Numbered from the stretch's first letter, positions 19,538 to 29,634 are shown. The stretch: 64,000 nt of DNA from Alkalicoccobacillus plakortidis (GCF_023703085.1 NZ_JAMQJY010000001.1:496001-560000); one strand, 5' to 3'. The notes: generated from the letters alone by a model not told the origin. Numbers and translations: made by a program.

Positions 19538-20181
19538 GATCGCTCTAGTCTCCTTTCCACTCTACGCAATAAGAGCGAGATTGGGATGGTTATCATCAAA
19601 TACATCACACATACGATAAAATAGACATCAAAGTAGTTGACATATGAACTTGCAACCTGTCGTCCCTGGTACATTAATTCCCCAACCGCAATAGCTGAAA
19701 GTAATGACGTATCCTTTAAACTAATGACAAACTGATTTCCAAATGGGGGAATCATTAATTTTAATGCTTGTGGCCAGATAATATATCTCATCGTTTGACC
19801 AGAATTAAAACCGAGTGAACGGCCGGCTTCCATTTGCCCCTTGTCTACAGATTGAATTCCACCCCTAACAATCTCAGCGATATAAGCACCTGAATTTATG
19901 GCAATAATGATGTTAGCCGTTAACATTTTATCAAGATTAAGTCCTAATAGTTGGGGTAGACCAAAATGAAGAAAGAAAATCTGTGCAAGCATCGGTGTTC
20001 CTCGTACTAATTCTATGTAGATGGATGCAATGGCATAGATTATTTTGTTTTTAGATGTTCGCATCAGACCAAAAATCGTTCCAATGACACAACCAAGTGA
20101 TATACCAACTATAGTTATAATGAGTGTATATTTTAAGCCTTCAAGTAGATAAGGCATGGCAACCTGAATGGATTCTAACAA
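19534..20181 (-). CDS. Polar amino-acid ABC transporter permease (HisM type)
   Basis: Membrane subunit of 215 residues with about five transmembrane segments. The EAA loop that docks the ATPase reads [37 protein letters not shown] is another family signature. Only one permease gene is present, so it probably works as a homodimer. Confidence 0.93.
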   Translation of the reverse strand: MLESIQVAMPYLLEGLKYTLIITIVGISLGCVIGTIFGLMRTSKNKIIYAIASIYIELVRGTPMLAQIFFLHFGLPQLLGLNLDKMLTANIIIAINSGAYIAEIVRGGIQSVDKGQMEAGRSLGFNSGQTMRYIIWPQALKLMIPPFGNQFVISLKDTSLLSAIAVGELMYQGRQVASSYVNYFDVYFIVCVMYLMITIPISLLLRRVERRLERS

Positions 20182-20207
20182 TGAACATGTCTCCTTCCTC
20201 TAGCAAT

Positions 20208-20250
20208 GACGACTTTTCATATCTTTAAAAAGATAGAAAAGCCGTCTACT
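20208..20250 (-). terminator. Intercistronic hairpin between binding protein and permease
   Basis: GACGACTTTTC and GAAAAGCCGTC pair in the 70-nt gap after the binding-protein gene. Such stem-loops commonly allow partial readthrough and protect the upstream mRNA, giving more binding protein than membrane subunits. That function is inferred. Confidence 0.65.
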
Positions 20251-20253
20251 TTT

Positions 20254-21012
20254 TTATTCTGCTTCACCAAACCATTTTTCATATAGCTCATCAAATCTTC
20301 CATCTTCTTTTAATGTCGTCATAGCTTCATCAACAACATCTCGAAGCTCTGAATCCTTTGGAAATGCAATACCATAATCTTCCCCTGTTAATCGTTCCCC
20401 AACACGGGTAATTTCGCCGTTGGCATCTGATTGACTATAATATTCAACATTTGGAATATCATAAAGAACGGCTTCCACATGCCCTTGAAGCAATGCTTGA
20501 TAGGCTTCTGTTATTTCTGGATAAGCCTCAATGTCAGCAACTGTATTATCCTCGAGATAGTCTTGACTGGTAGAAGAGGAACGTGTTGAAACCTTAGTTG
20601 ATTCTGTTAAATCATCAATTGACTCGATCTCATTATTCCCTTCTAATACGGCAAGTGTTAATCCAGCTTCATAATAAGGTTGCGAGAAATCAATATTCTC
20701 TGCTCGATCTTCTGTAATCGTAATTCCAGCAATACCCATATCATAACGACTTGTTTCCATACCTGCTAGAATCCCTGAGAACTCCATTTGTTCAAATTCC
20801 ACTTCAAAATTCGCTTCTTCAGCTATCAGTTCAACTAGCTCAATATCAAAACCAACTAATTCTCCATCTTCAATAAACTCAAACGGCACGTAGCTATTAT
20901 CCGTTGCAACTGTGTATGTATCTCCTTCATTAAAGGAGCCTGTTGAACTACATCCAACCATTAACCCAAATGATGCTGTAACAACTGTGCCAATCTTCCA
21001 TTTCGTTTTCAT
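20254..21012 (-). CDS. Amino-acid ABC transporter substrate-binding lipoprotein
   Basis: Extracellular solute-binding protein of family 3, 252 residues from the ATG at 21012 (GGGGGAA upstream). The lipobox LMVGC puts the lipidated Cys at 21. YVPFEFIEDGELVGFDIEL, AGITITEDRAENIDFSQPY and EDYGIAFPKDS are family blocks. The ligand is probably a polar amino acid, not identified. First gene of the operon. Confidence 0.93.
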   Translation of the reverse strand: MKTKWKIGTVVTASFGLMVGCSSTGSFNEGDTYTVATDNSYVPFEFIEDGELVGFDIELVELIAEEANFEVEFEQMEFSGILAGMETSRYDMGIAGITITEDRAENIDFSQPYYEAGLTLAVLEGNNEIESIDDLTESTKVSTRSSSTSQDYLEDNTVADIEAYPEITEAYQALLQGHVEAVLYDIPNVEYYSQSDANGEITRVGERLTGEDYGIAFPKDSELRDVVDEAMTTLKEDGRFDELYEKWFGEAE

Positions 21013-21364
21013 CAAATTCCCCCAAGTCTTATTTTTTTATTTTTTCTAAAAATACAAAGTACATATTGTTCATACCTTAATTCTTCATTATTTAAACATC
21101 TTTTTTCTTTTTATTTCATAGTGTCTGAGTATTTCTTCATGCCATATTGACTAAAACTTTAGAAAAGCTTGAGAAATTCCACCCATTTTTTGTGCTATCT
21201 TATTAATCATAAAGGAAATATTCGCATATAAATCTTACAAGCTTGTAAGCTAGTTGAAAGAAAAATGAATCCTATTTATTTGAAAAACAAGGTATATTAT
21301 CAGTACATTCGCATACGATTTGTACACATCAACCATTTGCCTGTCCTTAAAAGGAGTTTATACG
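21013..21364. promoter_or_regulatory. AT-rich divergent promoter region
   Basis: About 350 nt separate the divergent amino-acid ABC operon and the glycosyltransferase operon. It must hold both promoters. It is AT-rich; I see no clear operator, riboswitch or small ORF. Confidence 0.35.
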
Positions 21365-22576
21365 ATGAAAATTGCACTATTCACTGATACCTATCATCCA
21401 CAAATTAACGGGGTTGCTACGTCAATTATGATATTAGAAAAATATCTTGTTAAACGAGGCCACGAAGTTTATATTTTTACTTCTTCTGACAGTCATGCTG
21501 ATTTGCTTCAGGAGAGTGGCAAGGTTTATCGTTTTCGAAGCTTAGGAGCTGTGTTTGTTCCAGAGCGTCGATTAGCCATTGCTGGATTATTACGCGCTTC
21601 TCATTTAATGGAAGAGCTAGGGATTGAGCTAATCCATACTCATACTGAATTTTCAATGGGTTTAATGGGGAAACTGTTAGCTAAGAAGTATCATCTACCT
21701 TGTATTCATACGTATCACACGATGTATAAGGATTATCTTCATTACATTGCAAAAGGCAAACTAATTCCGCCATCTATGGTCGGAACGTTCTCGCGCTTGT
21801 TTTGCAAACGAACATTTGCTGTGATAGCACCTACCGAGAAGGTTAAAAATCAACTTGAGAACTATAATGTAAATGAACAAATACGTACAATCCCTACTGG
21901 TATAGATTTTGCCGCATTCAAAAGACGGTTTGATCAAACAGAACGAATCCAACAGATCAAGAAACAACTTGGTCTGCTTGCATCGGATAGAGTGTTACTT
22001 AGTGTTGGAAGAATTGCGGCAGAAAAAAATATGCAAGCGTTAATTCTTGCTATGCCTGATCTTCTCAAACAACATCCCAAAACCAAACTTGTTATGGTAG
22101 GTGATGGGCCAGCAAAAAAAGAGCTTGTTCAATTAACGAAACAAAATGGGTTATCCGCTCATGTTCTTTTTGTTGGAGCCGTGAAATGGTGCGACATTCC
22201 TTTGTATTATCATATGGCCGATTTATTTGTGAGCGCCTCTACCTCAGAAACACAAGGACTTACCTATATTGAAGCGATGGCATCCGGACTTCCAGTTGTT
22301 GCGAAGAATGATCCTAGTATTCAAGACTTAGTTATTCATCACAAGACAGGGTTTCTTTTTCAGAAAGATGAAGACCTAAGTCATCGATTAATTCAAACCC
22401 TCTTGCATCCAGAGAGTCTGCCTGTTATCAAGCAACAGGCAAAACGTCATATAAACAATTTGTCTGCTGAACATTTTGCTGATCAAATCGAGCGATTGTA
22501 TGAAGAAGCCATTCATGTTTACAGCACTGATCACCACACACTTAGGTCATTGAATAAGAAAGAGAGACTGTCATGA
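21365..22576 (+). CDS. GT4 glycosyltransferase, probable diacylglycerol glucosyltransferase (LafA-like)
   Basis: Family 4 glycosyltransferase, 403 residues. The N-terminal acceptor domain begins MKIALFTDTYHPQINGVATS. The donor-binding half has SVGRIAAEKN, MVGDGPAKKEL and the EX7E region SETQGLTYIEAMASG. ATG at 21365 follows AAAAGGAG. Order and type (GT4, GT4, UPF0104 membrane protein) match the lafA-lafB-lafC arrangement of Listeria, where the first enzyme makes glucosyl-diacylglycerol for the lipoteichoic acid anchor. The exact sugar is inferred. Confidence 0.85.
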   Translation: MKIALFTDTYHPQINGVATSIMILEKYLVKRGHEVYIFTSSDSHADLLQESGKVYRFRSLGAVFVPERRLAIAGLLRASHLMEELGIELIHTHTEFSMGLMGKLLAKKYHLPCIHTYHTMYKDYLHYIAKGKLIPPSMVGTFSRLFCKRTFAVIAPTEKVKNQLENYNVNEQIRTIPTGIDFAAFKRRFDQTERIQQIKKQLGLLASDRVLLSVGRIAAEKNMQALILAMPDLLKQHPKTKLVMVGDGPAKKELVQLTKQNGLSAHVLFVGAVKWCDIPLYYHMADLFVSASTSETQGLTYIEAMASGLPVVAKNDPSIQDLVIHHKTGFLFQKDEDLSHRLIQTLLHPESLPVIKQQAKRHINNLSAEHFADQIERLYEEAIHVYSTDHHTLRSLNKKERLS

Positions 22577-23603
22577 TACGATTAACCATGTTATCTTCTG
22601 CAGAAAAAGTCAAAGGTCAAGGTGTTGCTTCAGCTTATCGAGAATTAATTAATTTACTGGCTGTTCAGACTGAAACGTATACAATAGAGATTAATAAATG
22701 GGCGGCTGCAGATATTACCCATTATCACACCGTAGATCTACCCTTTTATTTATCCACCTTTTCAAAAAAAGAGGTATTAAGGTTGGGTACGTTCATTTTC
22801 TCCCTGAAACGGTAGATGACAGCTTAGATCTGCCAAAATGGGCTCGTGCCTTTTTTTATCGCTATCTCATTTCCTTTTATAAACGAATGGACAAGCTTGT
22901 AGTAGTGAATCCTGCTTTTATGCCAAAGCTTGCGGCATATGGGATCCCGTTAGAAAAAATTGAATATATCCCAAACTTTGTTTCAAGCAAAACCTTCTTC
23001 CCAATGGATGAAGTATTGAGAAAACAATTAAAGCATCAGCATATGAAAAAGCAGAGTTTTACTGTACTTGGAGCCGGACAGATTCAGCACCGAAAAGGAG
23101 TATTAGATTTTATCGAAGTAGCCAAACAGCTTCCCGACGTTCAGTTTGTTTGGGTAGGTGGATTTTCATTTGGTAAATTAACATCTGGTTATAAGGAGTT
23201 AAAGCAAATTGTTGATCACCCACCTGATAATGTTTTGTTTACAGGCATCGTAGATCGTGAAAAGATGAACATGTATTTTAATATGGCGGATGTAATGTTC
23301 CTGCCTTCTTTCCATGAACTTTTCCCAATGACAATACTCGAAGGCATGAGTAGTGGAAGGCCTATTTTACTCAGAGATCTTGATCTATATGAAGATATCC
23401 TTTTTGATTACTACATAAAAGAAACATCCGTAGCTTGTTTTGCCGAACAGATACTGAGGCTAAAAGAGGACACTGCCTACTATCAAATGGCCAAAAAACA
23501 AGCTGAACGTGGTGCCTTTCATTATTCAGAGGAACGATTAACAGAGATTTGGCATACGTTTTATCATCAACTTACGCTCAATGGTGAAGGTTTACCTCAA
23601 TGA
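22573..23603 (+). pseudogene. GT4 glycosyltransferase, second glycolipid enzyme (LafB-like, frameshifted)
   Basis: Second family 4 glycosyltransferase, about 343 residues when joined. It overlaps the first gene by 4 nt (ATGA). Blocks: HYHTVDLPFYLS, then VGYVHFLPETVDDS, LGAGQIQHRKG, MADVMFLPSFHELFPMTILEGMSSG. The frame breaks in an A7 run at about 22764-22770; an eighth A restores SKKRGIKVGYVHF. By position it would add the second sugar to the glycolipid anchor, as LafB does. This break, unlike most here, is a plain homopolymer. Confidence 0.82.
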
Positions 23604-24607
23604 AAAAATCTACTCGTAATCACTTGATTAATATCGTGCTCATCATTCTGATAAGCACGGGTTTTATTTTTATTGCCTTTCGTGATGTCGATTGGAATTC
23701 CTTTAAATCAGGCCTTATCGGCGTTCAAATTCACTGGATCGTGGCCGGGGCTTGTGCAATGATTGTGTATTGGTTACTAGAGGCACTTGTTTTGCATAGC
23801 ATGATACGTTCACAATCAAATCATTTCCATTTTGGATCTTCCTTTAAAATATCGATGGTTGGACAACTTTTTAATATCATTACCCCTTCATCAACTGGTG
23901 GTCAACCCGCACAACTGTTTATGTTATATAAACGCGGCATGGATATCGGTACGGCCAGTTCTATCTTACTTATCAAATTTATACTATTTCAAACGATACT
24001 CGTTCTATTGTTTATCGGTATGTTTGTCTATGGTTATCAAGATCTTGCCATGATTGTTCCAAACATGAAGTATTTTGTTATGATTGGTTTTGCGGTCAAT
24101 ACAGCTGTGATCACCGGTTTACTCTTAATCTGTTTTAGTAAACGAACGGTATTCACCTTGATCCACCTATTATTAGCGCCAATTTCTTTATTCAAAAAAG
24201 AGAAAGCCATTCAATGGAAGGCTATACTGAATGACAAAGTCATTAGCTTCCATGCCGAAAGTAGAAAGTTAATACATCACAAAAAATTGTTAGTAACCTG
24301 CTCTCTCTATACGGTGATTCAACTACTCGTGTTTTTTTCAATCCCATTCATTGTCTTTTTAAGCCTCGGATACGAAAATATACACCTTGTAACTGGTATG
24401 GCTTTTCATGCGTTCATCATGATGTTCTCTTCGGTGATTCCGACACCTGGTGGAAGTGGCGCCGGAGAATATAGTTTCACTCTTTTATTTGGCTCGATGA
24501 CAAGCCAATCAGACTTATTAGTTGGCTTGTTGCTATGGCGAATCCTTACTGCATACAGCTGTATCATCGTTGGATCGGTTGTTATGCTTTTCAAACAGCT
24601 AAAGTGA
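23600..24607 (+). CDS. UPF0104/LPG-synthase-like membrane protein (LafC-like, YbhN family)
   Basis: Integral membrane protein, 335 residues, about eight hydrophobic segments. Family blocks: FNIITPSSTGGQPAQLFML and the C-terminal SVIPTPGGSGAGEYSF. It belongs to the flippase-like domain family of the aminoacyl-phosphatidylglycerol synthase transmembrane region. Start overlaps the upstream glycosyltransferase by 4 nt. A flippase or scaffold role for the glycolipid is inferred from the operon. Confidence 0.87.
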   Translation: MKKSTRNHLINIVLIILISTGFIFIAFRDVDWNSFKSGLIGVQIHWIVAGACAMIVYWLLEALVLHSMIRSQSNHFHFGSSFKISMVGQLFNIITPSSTGGQPAQLFMLYKRGMDIGTASSILLIKFILFQTILVLLFIGMFVYGYQDLAMIVPNMKYFVMIGFAVNTAVITGLLLICFSKRTVFTLIHLLLAPISLFKKEKAIQWKAILNDKVISFHAESRKLIHHKKLLVTCSLYTVIQLLVFFSIPFIVFLSLGYENIHLVTGMAFHAFIMMFSSVIPTPGGSGAGEYSFTLLFGSMTSQSDLLVGLLLWRILTAYSCIIVGSVVMLFKQLK

Positions 24608-24714
24608 AAGAACTCCACTCAGAAGGATCCTAAAACGGGATGCTTCTTTTTCTTTGGTCTATCATAGCTCCATTATTCATAGGTATGGAGGAAGTCTGTT
24701 TAAAGGAGGCTGCT

Positions 24715-25443
24715 ATGATTCGGATCAACGGCCAGTTCATTCAAGATAGTCAATTGAATGGAATACAAGTTACAGCTAAACAACGACCAGTATTAAATAA
24801 TATTGCGAGTAACCAAACGGTCTATGACTTCTATACGTTGGATGAATTAGTTTTCGAAGTAACAGTTCGTGCAAATACAACACAGGCTTCTTATGACTTA
24901 CTTCAAAGTGGCGTTGGATTTGCAGATTTTGAACACTCTACTTGTAATCAAGCATTGTGGACATTAACAAGAGAAGGAGGTTTCCTGCTTAAACCCTCAG
25001 TTAGTCCGCAACGAGGAATCGATGATATTTTTAAAAATGGATCGATGTACTCATTTGAATGTGCTGTCGCGATCATCATTATCTTTTACAAAGCTACGCT
25101 AGATTCTATTGGAGCTGCCTCTTTTAATCAACTATTTAGAGGACTCTACTTATTCTCGTGGCGTTACGATGAAGATTTACATTTAATTAGTCACTCTGGT
25201 TCCGAGTTTTTACCTGGTGACTGTGTCTACTTTAACAATCCCGATTTTAATCCCCTAACTCCTGAATGGCGTGGTGAAAATACGATAGTCATGGATTATG
25301 ATCTATATTTCGGTCATGGCATTGGAATTGCTCCAGGTGCTGAGATTATTAAGTCACTAAACGAGCAGCGAAGACCAAGAGCCGTACTTTCCGCATATTT
25401 AGAGAATAGGATTACCCATCCTGAATATAGGTACCTCCGATGA
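24715..25443 (+). CDS. tgl: Protein-glutamine gamma-glutamyltransferase (spore coat transglutaminase)
   Basis: Spore-coat cross-linking enzyme, forming gamma-glutamyl-lysine bonds between coat proteins such as GerQ. 242 residues from the ATG at 24715 after AAAGGAGG, close to the B. subtilis length. The catalytic Cys falls at residue 116 (SFECAVAI), the same number as in B. subtilis Tgl. WRGENTIV and FGHGIGI match the rest of the active-site region. It follows the glycolipid operon by about 100 nt and ends in its own terminator. Its presence argues that the host sporulates. Confidence 0.93.
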   Translation: MIRINGQFIQDSQLNGIQVTAKQRPVLNNIASNQTVYDFYTLDELVFEVTVRANTTQASYDLLQSGVGFADFEHSTCNQALWTLTREGGFLLKPSVSPQRGIDDIFKNGSMYSFECAVAIIIIFYKATLDSIGAASFNQLFRGLYLFSWRYDEDLHLISHSGSEFLPGDCVYFNNPDFNPLTPEWRGENTIVMDYDLYFGHGIGIAPGAEIIKSLNEQRRPRAVLSAYLENRITHPEYRYLR

Positions 25444-25449
25444 TCATGA

Positions 25450-25495
25450 AAAAAGGAATCATTCTCCCTTGATATTGGAAGAATGATTCCTCTAT
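25450..25495. terminator. Terminator between tgl and the convergent membrane protein gene
   Basis: GGAATCATTCT and AGAATGATTCC form an 11-bp stem with a 14-nt loop and short A/T tracts on each side. Confidence 0.85.
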
Positions 25496-25503
25496 TTATT
25501 GCT

Positions 25504-25986
25504 TTACAACTTTATAAGTTCAATAAGATAAACTCGATCATCATCAAGCCAAAACCGGATCTCAGCCTGCCGATCTTGATAGCTTATATATAAATGATTA
25601 TCGTCGTTTATTTCATCGTGATAATTCGCACCATATTGTTTAACAATCTTGTCTTTATGATCGCCAACTGAAATACCTTGACTTGTTTGTACATCTTTAT
25701 TTTTTGTCGAGATATAATTGATTTGATTGGTTTCATTTAAGGCGATGACTAACTCGTAATAGGAAAAGGAATTCTTATACTCATTTGTATCAACTGGCAA
25801 TGGATATAAACTTGAAGGATCAAGCTCGTCTATATCGCTATTCAAATAAACATCCTCTAGATGCTCATTTGTCATATCTCGATTAATCTCCTTAGACTCA
25901 ACAACAATAGAATGAAGAATGCCCACACCAAGTAGACAGATCATTAAGATACCTAAAACAAACATCCATTTTCTCAATCGTTTCAC
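25504..25986 (-). CDS. Membrane-anchored extracytoplasmic protein, unknown
   Basis: 160 residues with one N-terminal transmembrane or uncleaved signal segment (about 8-28). The rest is hydrophilic and presumably external. The part TSQGISVGDHKDKIVKQYG resembles the SmpA/OmlA-like or DUF-type motif (a short Gly-containing turn before a helix) seen in many Bacillus envelope proteins. No named family. Single-gene unit. Confidence 0.6.
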   Translation of the reverse strand: MKRLRKWMFVLGILMICLLGVGILHSIVVESKEINRDMTNEHLEDVYLNSDIDELDPSSLYPLPVDTNEYKNSFSYYELVIALNETNQINYISTKNKDVQTSQGISVGDHKDKIVKQYGANYHDEINDDNHLYISYQDRQAEIRFWLDDDRVYLIELIKL

Positions 25987-26158
25987 TCAGCGATTTGTCC
26001 TTATTACTAGCATGAAGCAAGAATCTAAAGAAACTCTAAAATCCTTATCAAGATTTTGTGAACAAATAATTGATTGATTGTTTTGATTGGAAGTGTAAAC
26101 AAATGAAAAATGATATGATTAATATACATAGATGAATAAATGGATGCAGGTGAATCGT

Positions 26159-26965
26159 ATGATTGATTTAAAGACTCAGTTAAAGAAAAAACCAAACCCA
26201 TCAAGTGAATTAATAGATAAAATGCTTAAACAGGTCGGTTCTACAGACCCAGAATTAAGAGACCAATTAATCTATACTCAATTTTCTAATTGGATAGGTA
26301 ATCAGCAATTAAATAATGAACAAATAAAACGGCTACTTAATACTTGCTTACAGAATATTAGCTTTCACTTAGGAGAAAAAGAAAACGATTCCATTTTCAA
26401 ACGATCATTTTCTATATTGCTTTGCACAGAGTGTATTCAACATTATAATGAGTTAAATAAAGTGGAATATGATTACGCATTACAAATGGCGCATATGTAT
26501 TTAAATGAAGAATTAGATCTTAGAGGGTATGTAGAAGCGAAGGGTTGGGCGCACGGTATTGCTCACTGCGCTGACTTTTTAGTAGCTTTACTATCTAATA
26601 GTTATTACCATCAAACAAACATAATCGAAACGCTACATTCAATACAAACATCCCTATTCACTGAAATGGCTTTTGTAGATGATGAGACGGATAGATTAGC
26701 TGCACCAGTGAAATTACTTTGCGATAAATTTCCACATCAACAACCTTTAATTAAAACCTGGATCAATTCTCTTCCAGCATTAATAGCTGATTTGCAATCT
26801 AAAGACATCTCCAATCAAAATCTCTACTTTTATCGAACACGAACAAATGTTGTTCATTTTTTAAGTAGCCTTTACTTCGAATTATTACAGGCAGAGCATA
26901 GAGAAAATGAGGAAATCATACACTCAACTTATGGAGTTATTCAACGTTTAAGAAAAATGTCTTGA
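26159..26965 (+). CDS. DUF2785-like protein
   Basis: Helical cytoplasmic protein, about 268 residues from the ATG at 26159 (AGGTG upstream); a start at 26132 is possible. The block YVEAKGWAHGIAHCADFLVAL in the middle agrees with what I remember of the DUF2785 family signature, but this is from memory. Role unknown. Confidence 0.6.
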   Translation: MIDLKTQLKKKPNPSSELIDKMLKQVGSTDPELRDQLIYTQFSNWIGNQQLNNEQIKRLLNTCLQNISFHLGEKENDSIFKRSFSILLCTECIQHYNELNKVEYDYALQMAHMYLNEELDLRGYVEAKGWAHGIAHCADFLVALLSNSYYHQTNIIETLHSIQTSLFTEMAFVDDETDRLAAPVKLLCDKFPHQQPLIKTWINSLPALIADLQSKDISNQNLYFYRTRTNVVHFLSSLYFELLQAEHRENEEIIHSTYGVIQRLRKMS

Positions 26966-27023
26966 TCTCCAACTATTAGGGTACATTAATAACTAGTTGA
27001 ATTTACCATTGGGGGTCTTTAAC

Positions 27024-27308
27024 ATGTTTTTAGTGAGCTTTCTCTTTAGTATCCTGGTTCCAACAATAATGCTTCTCATTCAAAAGAAATGGACTATTTT
27101 TAAATCTGTTTTTGATATCATTGCTTTGTTGTGCCTTTTGATCTTTATAAGCATTACGGCAAGTGCAATCTATGAGATCCTTGCAGATAACACCGTCTTT
27201 ATGACAAATATTCACGCTCTCTTTTTGAATGGTTTTTTTCTTGTCTCTGGTGGGTATGTGGTTCTTTACGCGATTTATAAAATTATGTACGGCATTGTAA
27301 AAACATGA
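27024..27308 (+). CDS. Small membrane protein, unknown
   Basis: 94 residues from the ATG at 27024 after GGGGG. Three hydrophobic segments (about 2-20, 30-50, 65-88), no soluble domain, no family recognised. Its 3' end runs directly into the 20-nt-period array. Confidence 0.55.
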   Translation: MFLVSFLFSILVPTIMLLIQKKWTIFKSVFDIIALLCLLIFISITASAIYEILADNTVFMTNIHALFLNGFFLVSGGYVVLYAIYKIMYGIVKT

Positions 27309-27470
27309 GATTTTTTGCGCGTAATCGATGGATTTCCGCGCATTTTTCACATTTTTACGCACAGGGTATAATTTTTTGAGCATGACATATTCATTTTTGA
27401 GCACCTGAGGAATTTTTGAGCACTGCCCTAGTTTTTTTGAGCAGACTCACACATTTTTCGCGCATGTTTT
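27305..27470. repeat. ATTTTTGAGCAC-word array
   Basis: About eight units of 19-25 nt. The best-conserved word is TTTTTGAGCA, present four times at about 27375-27443, flanked by variants with GCGCG or ACGCAC in place of GAGCAC. It fills the gap between two convergent genes and may take the place of a terminator. It encodes nothing plausible on either strand. Confidence 0.65.
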
Positions 27471-27837
27471 ATTCCTCGTCTTCACTCTCTATATTTTTCT
27501 GAAGAGTAAACAACTCAAGTTCGCCATTCTCCAAGTTATCCGCAAGTAAAAATTCTTTATTCTCTACCGTCAAATATATGACGGTTCCTTTTTCTACATA
27601 ATTTGAGACAAGATGCTTGTTTGGCAAATTATCGGGACTTATTTTTCTTTTCACTTCACCAATTTTTTCACCAACTGTAAACTGTTCATCATATTGATGT
27701 TCCTCTGCAGTACCTACATAATAAAACTCACTCTCATTCACATAAAGAATAGATTGATAGGATCCTCCACCAGTTGTTGATTGATTACATCCCATAAGTA
27801 AAAGACCAAAGAGCATGATGACCAATAACCATTTCAA
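27469..27837 (-). CDS. Small lipoprotein, unknown
   Basis: 122 residues with a signal sequence and lipobox (LLLMGC, Cys17), so a membrane-attached external lipoprotein. The remaining 105 residues are polar and beta-rich with no family recognised. The stop lies inside the edge of the repeat array. Confidence 0.65.
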   Translation of the reverse strand: MKWLLVIMLFGLLLMGCNQSTTGGGSYQSILYVNESEFYYVGTAEEHQYDEQFTVGEKIGEVKRKISPDNLPNKHLVSNYVEKGTVIYLTVENKEFLLADNLENGELELFTLQKNIESEDEE

Positions 27838-27943
27838 CTGATTACCCTCCTCTCAATCAAGTCGAGTGTCTTTTATTGTTGTCTACGCTTACACTTGCTA
27901 TGCTTTTACTATAGACTTTTTCCAACAAGAAAGAAGTGACCGC

Positions 27944-29128
27944 ATGGAATCGTTTAAACTATGGAAAAAATACGGATGGCGCGCGACATTACTGATTATC
28001 ACTGAATTTTTTCTCACATTTAGTTTCTTTTTATTTGTACCATTTATCTCATTATATGTAACTGGTGAACTTGGTTATTCTCTTGCTTTTGCAGGAATTT
28101 TACTTGCCTTAAGACTAGTTGGCCAACAAGGCTTTATGATGTTTGGTGGTTATTTTGGAGACAAATTCGGATACAAACAAATGATGTTTATTGGATTTTT
28201 ATGCCGAGGCATTGGATTTGCAGGCATTGGACTTGTTGAATCTCACGCACTCCTACTCGTTATGGGTATGATTGGTGGGCTTGGTGGTGCCTTATTTAGT
28301 CCAGCACTAAAATCATTGCTAATCTATAATCAACCTAAGAGCTACCATCGTGAATTATTTTCTTACATAAATATGACCGGAAATGCCGGGACCATTCTTG
28401 GCCCTTTGTTTGGCCTACTCTTTTCAGTTCAACAATTTCCGACTCTAAGCTTAATATCCGGACTCATGTTTGCGATGATCGGCACAATCTTATTGTTTCT
28501 TCCCATTAAACAAGCTGCGGCAGATGAGAATATTTCTTTTCGTTCTGGAATCAAACAGATTATTTTAAACAAACAACTGATCTCAATCATTATCCTAATG
28601 ATCCCTTTCCACTTTATCCATCAGCAGTTGTTCCTGACCTATCCACTTATCGCAACAAAACTGACAGGGAGCTCAGGCTGGTTATTCACATTAATCACTA
28701 TCTTAGTTATTATCGGTCAGCTATCCATTACAAAACACACTAAAAAAAGATCTACTACATTTTTATTAACCACAGGATATCTTGTCTTACTGTTAACCTT
28801 TGTCCCATTAATTATTTTTGAACACACATCTACACTTATCCTATCGTTAGTAGGGATCGCTCTCTCGATTATGCTGATGCAGCCAACCTTTCATTCCTAC
28901 ATTGTTGGCCAAGCAACTTCTAGTACTCTAGGCATATTCTTAGGATTTTCAAATCTTGCGATGGCGATTGGCGGTGCTTTTGGGAACATATTTGGTGGGA
29001 GTTTGTATGAATCGTTTACTGAGCAAAGTCAAGGTAGCTTTTATTGGGTTCTGTTAGCGATGGTTTGTGGCTTAGCTTTCCTATACGGGAGAATAACGAT
29101 GACCCGCCACAAAACAAAGTTGAGATGA
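27944..29128 (+). CDS. MFS transporter, probable multidrug exporter
   Basis: Major facilitator of 394 residues and about 12 transmembrane segments, starting at the ATG at 27944 (a further 26 residues upstream are possible but unlikely). The loop 2-3 motif reads GGYFGDKFGYKQMMFIG, as in DHA1 drug exporters. Substrate unknown. Ends in its own terminator. Confidence 0.87.
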   Translation: MESFKLWKKYGWRATLLIITEFFLTFSFFLFVPFISLYVTGELGYSLAFAGILLALRLVGQQGFMMFGGYFGDKFGYKQMMFIGFLCRGIGFAGIGLVESHALLLVMGMIGGLGGALFSPALKSLLIYNQPKSYHRELFSYINMTGNAGTILGPLFGLLFSVQQFPTLSLISGLMFAMIGTILLFLPIKQAAADENISFRSGIKQIILNKQLISIIILMIPFHFIHQQLFLTYPLIATKLTGSSGWLFTLITILVIIGQLSITKHTKKRSTTFLLTTGYLVLLLTFVPLIIFEHTSTLILSLVGIALSIMLMQPTFHSYIVGQATSSTLGIFLGFSNLAMAIGGAFGNIFGGSLYESFTEQSQGSFYWVLLAMVCGLAFLYGRITMTRHKTKLR

Positions 29129-29179
29129 CACTTCGGGAAATGCGTCAGAAAAAACGATTAGCGTATTGATTAATCATAG

Positions 29180-29217
29180 GGAGGCACACTACATGTAAAA
29201 AGGGTGTGCCTTTTTTG
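29180..29217 (+). terminator. Terminator of the MFS gene
   Basis: AGGCACAC and GTGTGCCT pair and are followed by T6. Confidence 0.85.
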
Positions 29218-29291
29218 AAATTATTGCAGGTATCTTGCTTCACTTTGTTACTATTGCTTACACCTTGTGCGGTCGGGAAGCAGAAACATAA

Positions 29292-29630
29292 GTGATCAAT
29301 CAATTTGAACAGCCATCCATTTTAGAACGAGCCTTTCTTCGTTCGCTTGGTGAAAGTGTCATTTTAAAAGTGATGGTCTCTCATGGGGACATCCAACTTT
29401 ATTTTGCTCCAAGAATTGAAAAAATTGTACACAATGACACAGAGGATTTTTATGATATTTCATTACGAGTTATTGGATTTGAAGGTCCACATAACCCTCC
29501 ATATACGTTGATAAAAATGACAGTTCGCATTCCAGGTAATAACTTTGAAAAGTATAGTGTCTTACATTATAGCCACAGAGTGATCTCCAACGAAGAGCTA
29601 GACGAACTAGCAAAATTTGCACCGGATTAA
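29292..29630 (+). CDS. Small protein, unknown
   Basis: 112 residues from a GTG start with a weak ribosome site. Soluble, beta-rich in the middle (FYDISLRVIGFEG), acidic C-terminus. Not recognised. The stop codon is 4 nt from that of the convergent lipoprotein gene. Confidence 0.5.
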   Translation: MINQFEQPSILERAFLRSLGESVILKVMVSHGDIQLYFAPRIEKIVHNDTEDFYDISLRVIGFEGPHNPPYTLIKMTVRIPGNNFEKYSVLHYSHRVISNEELDELAKFAPD

Positions 29631-29634
29631 AGAA

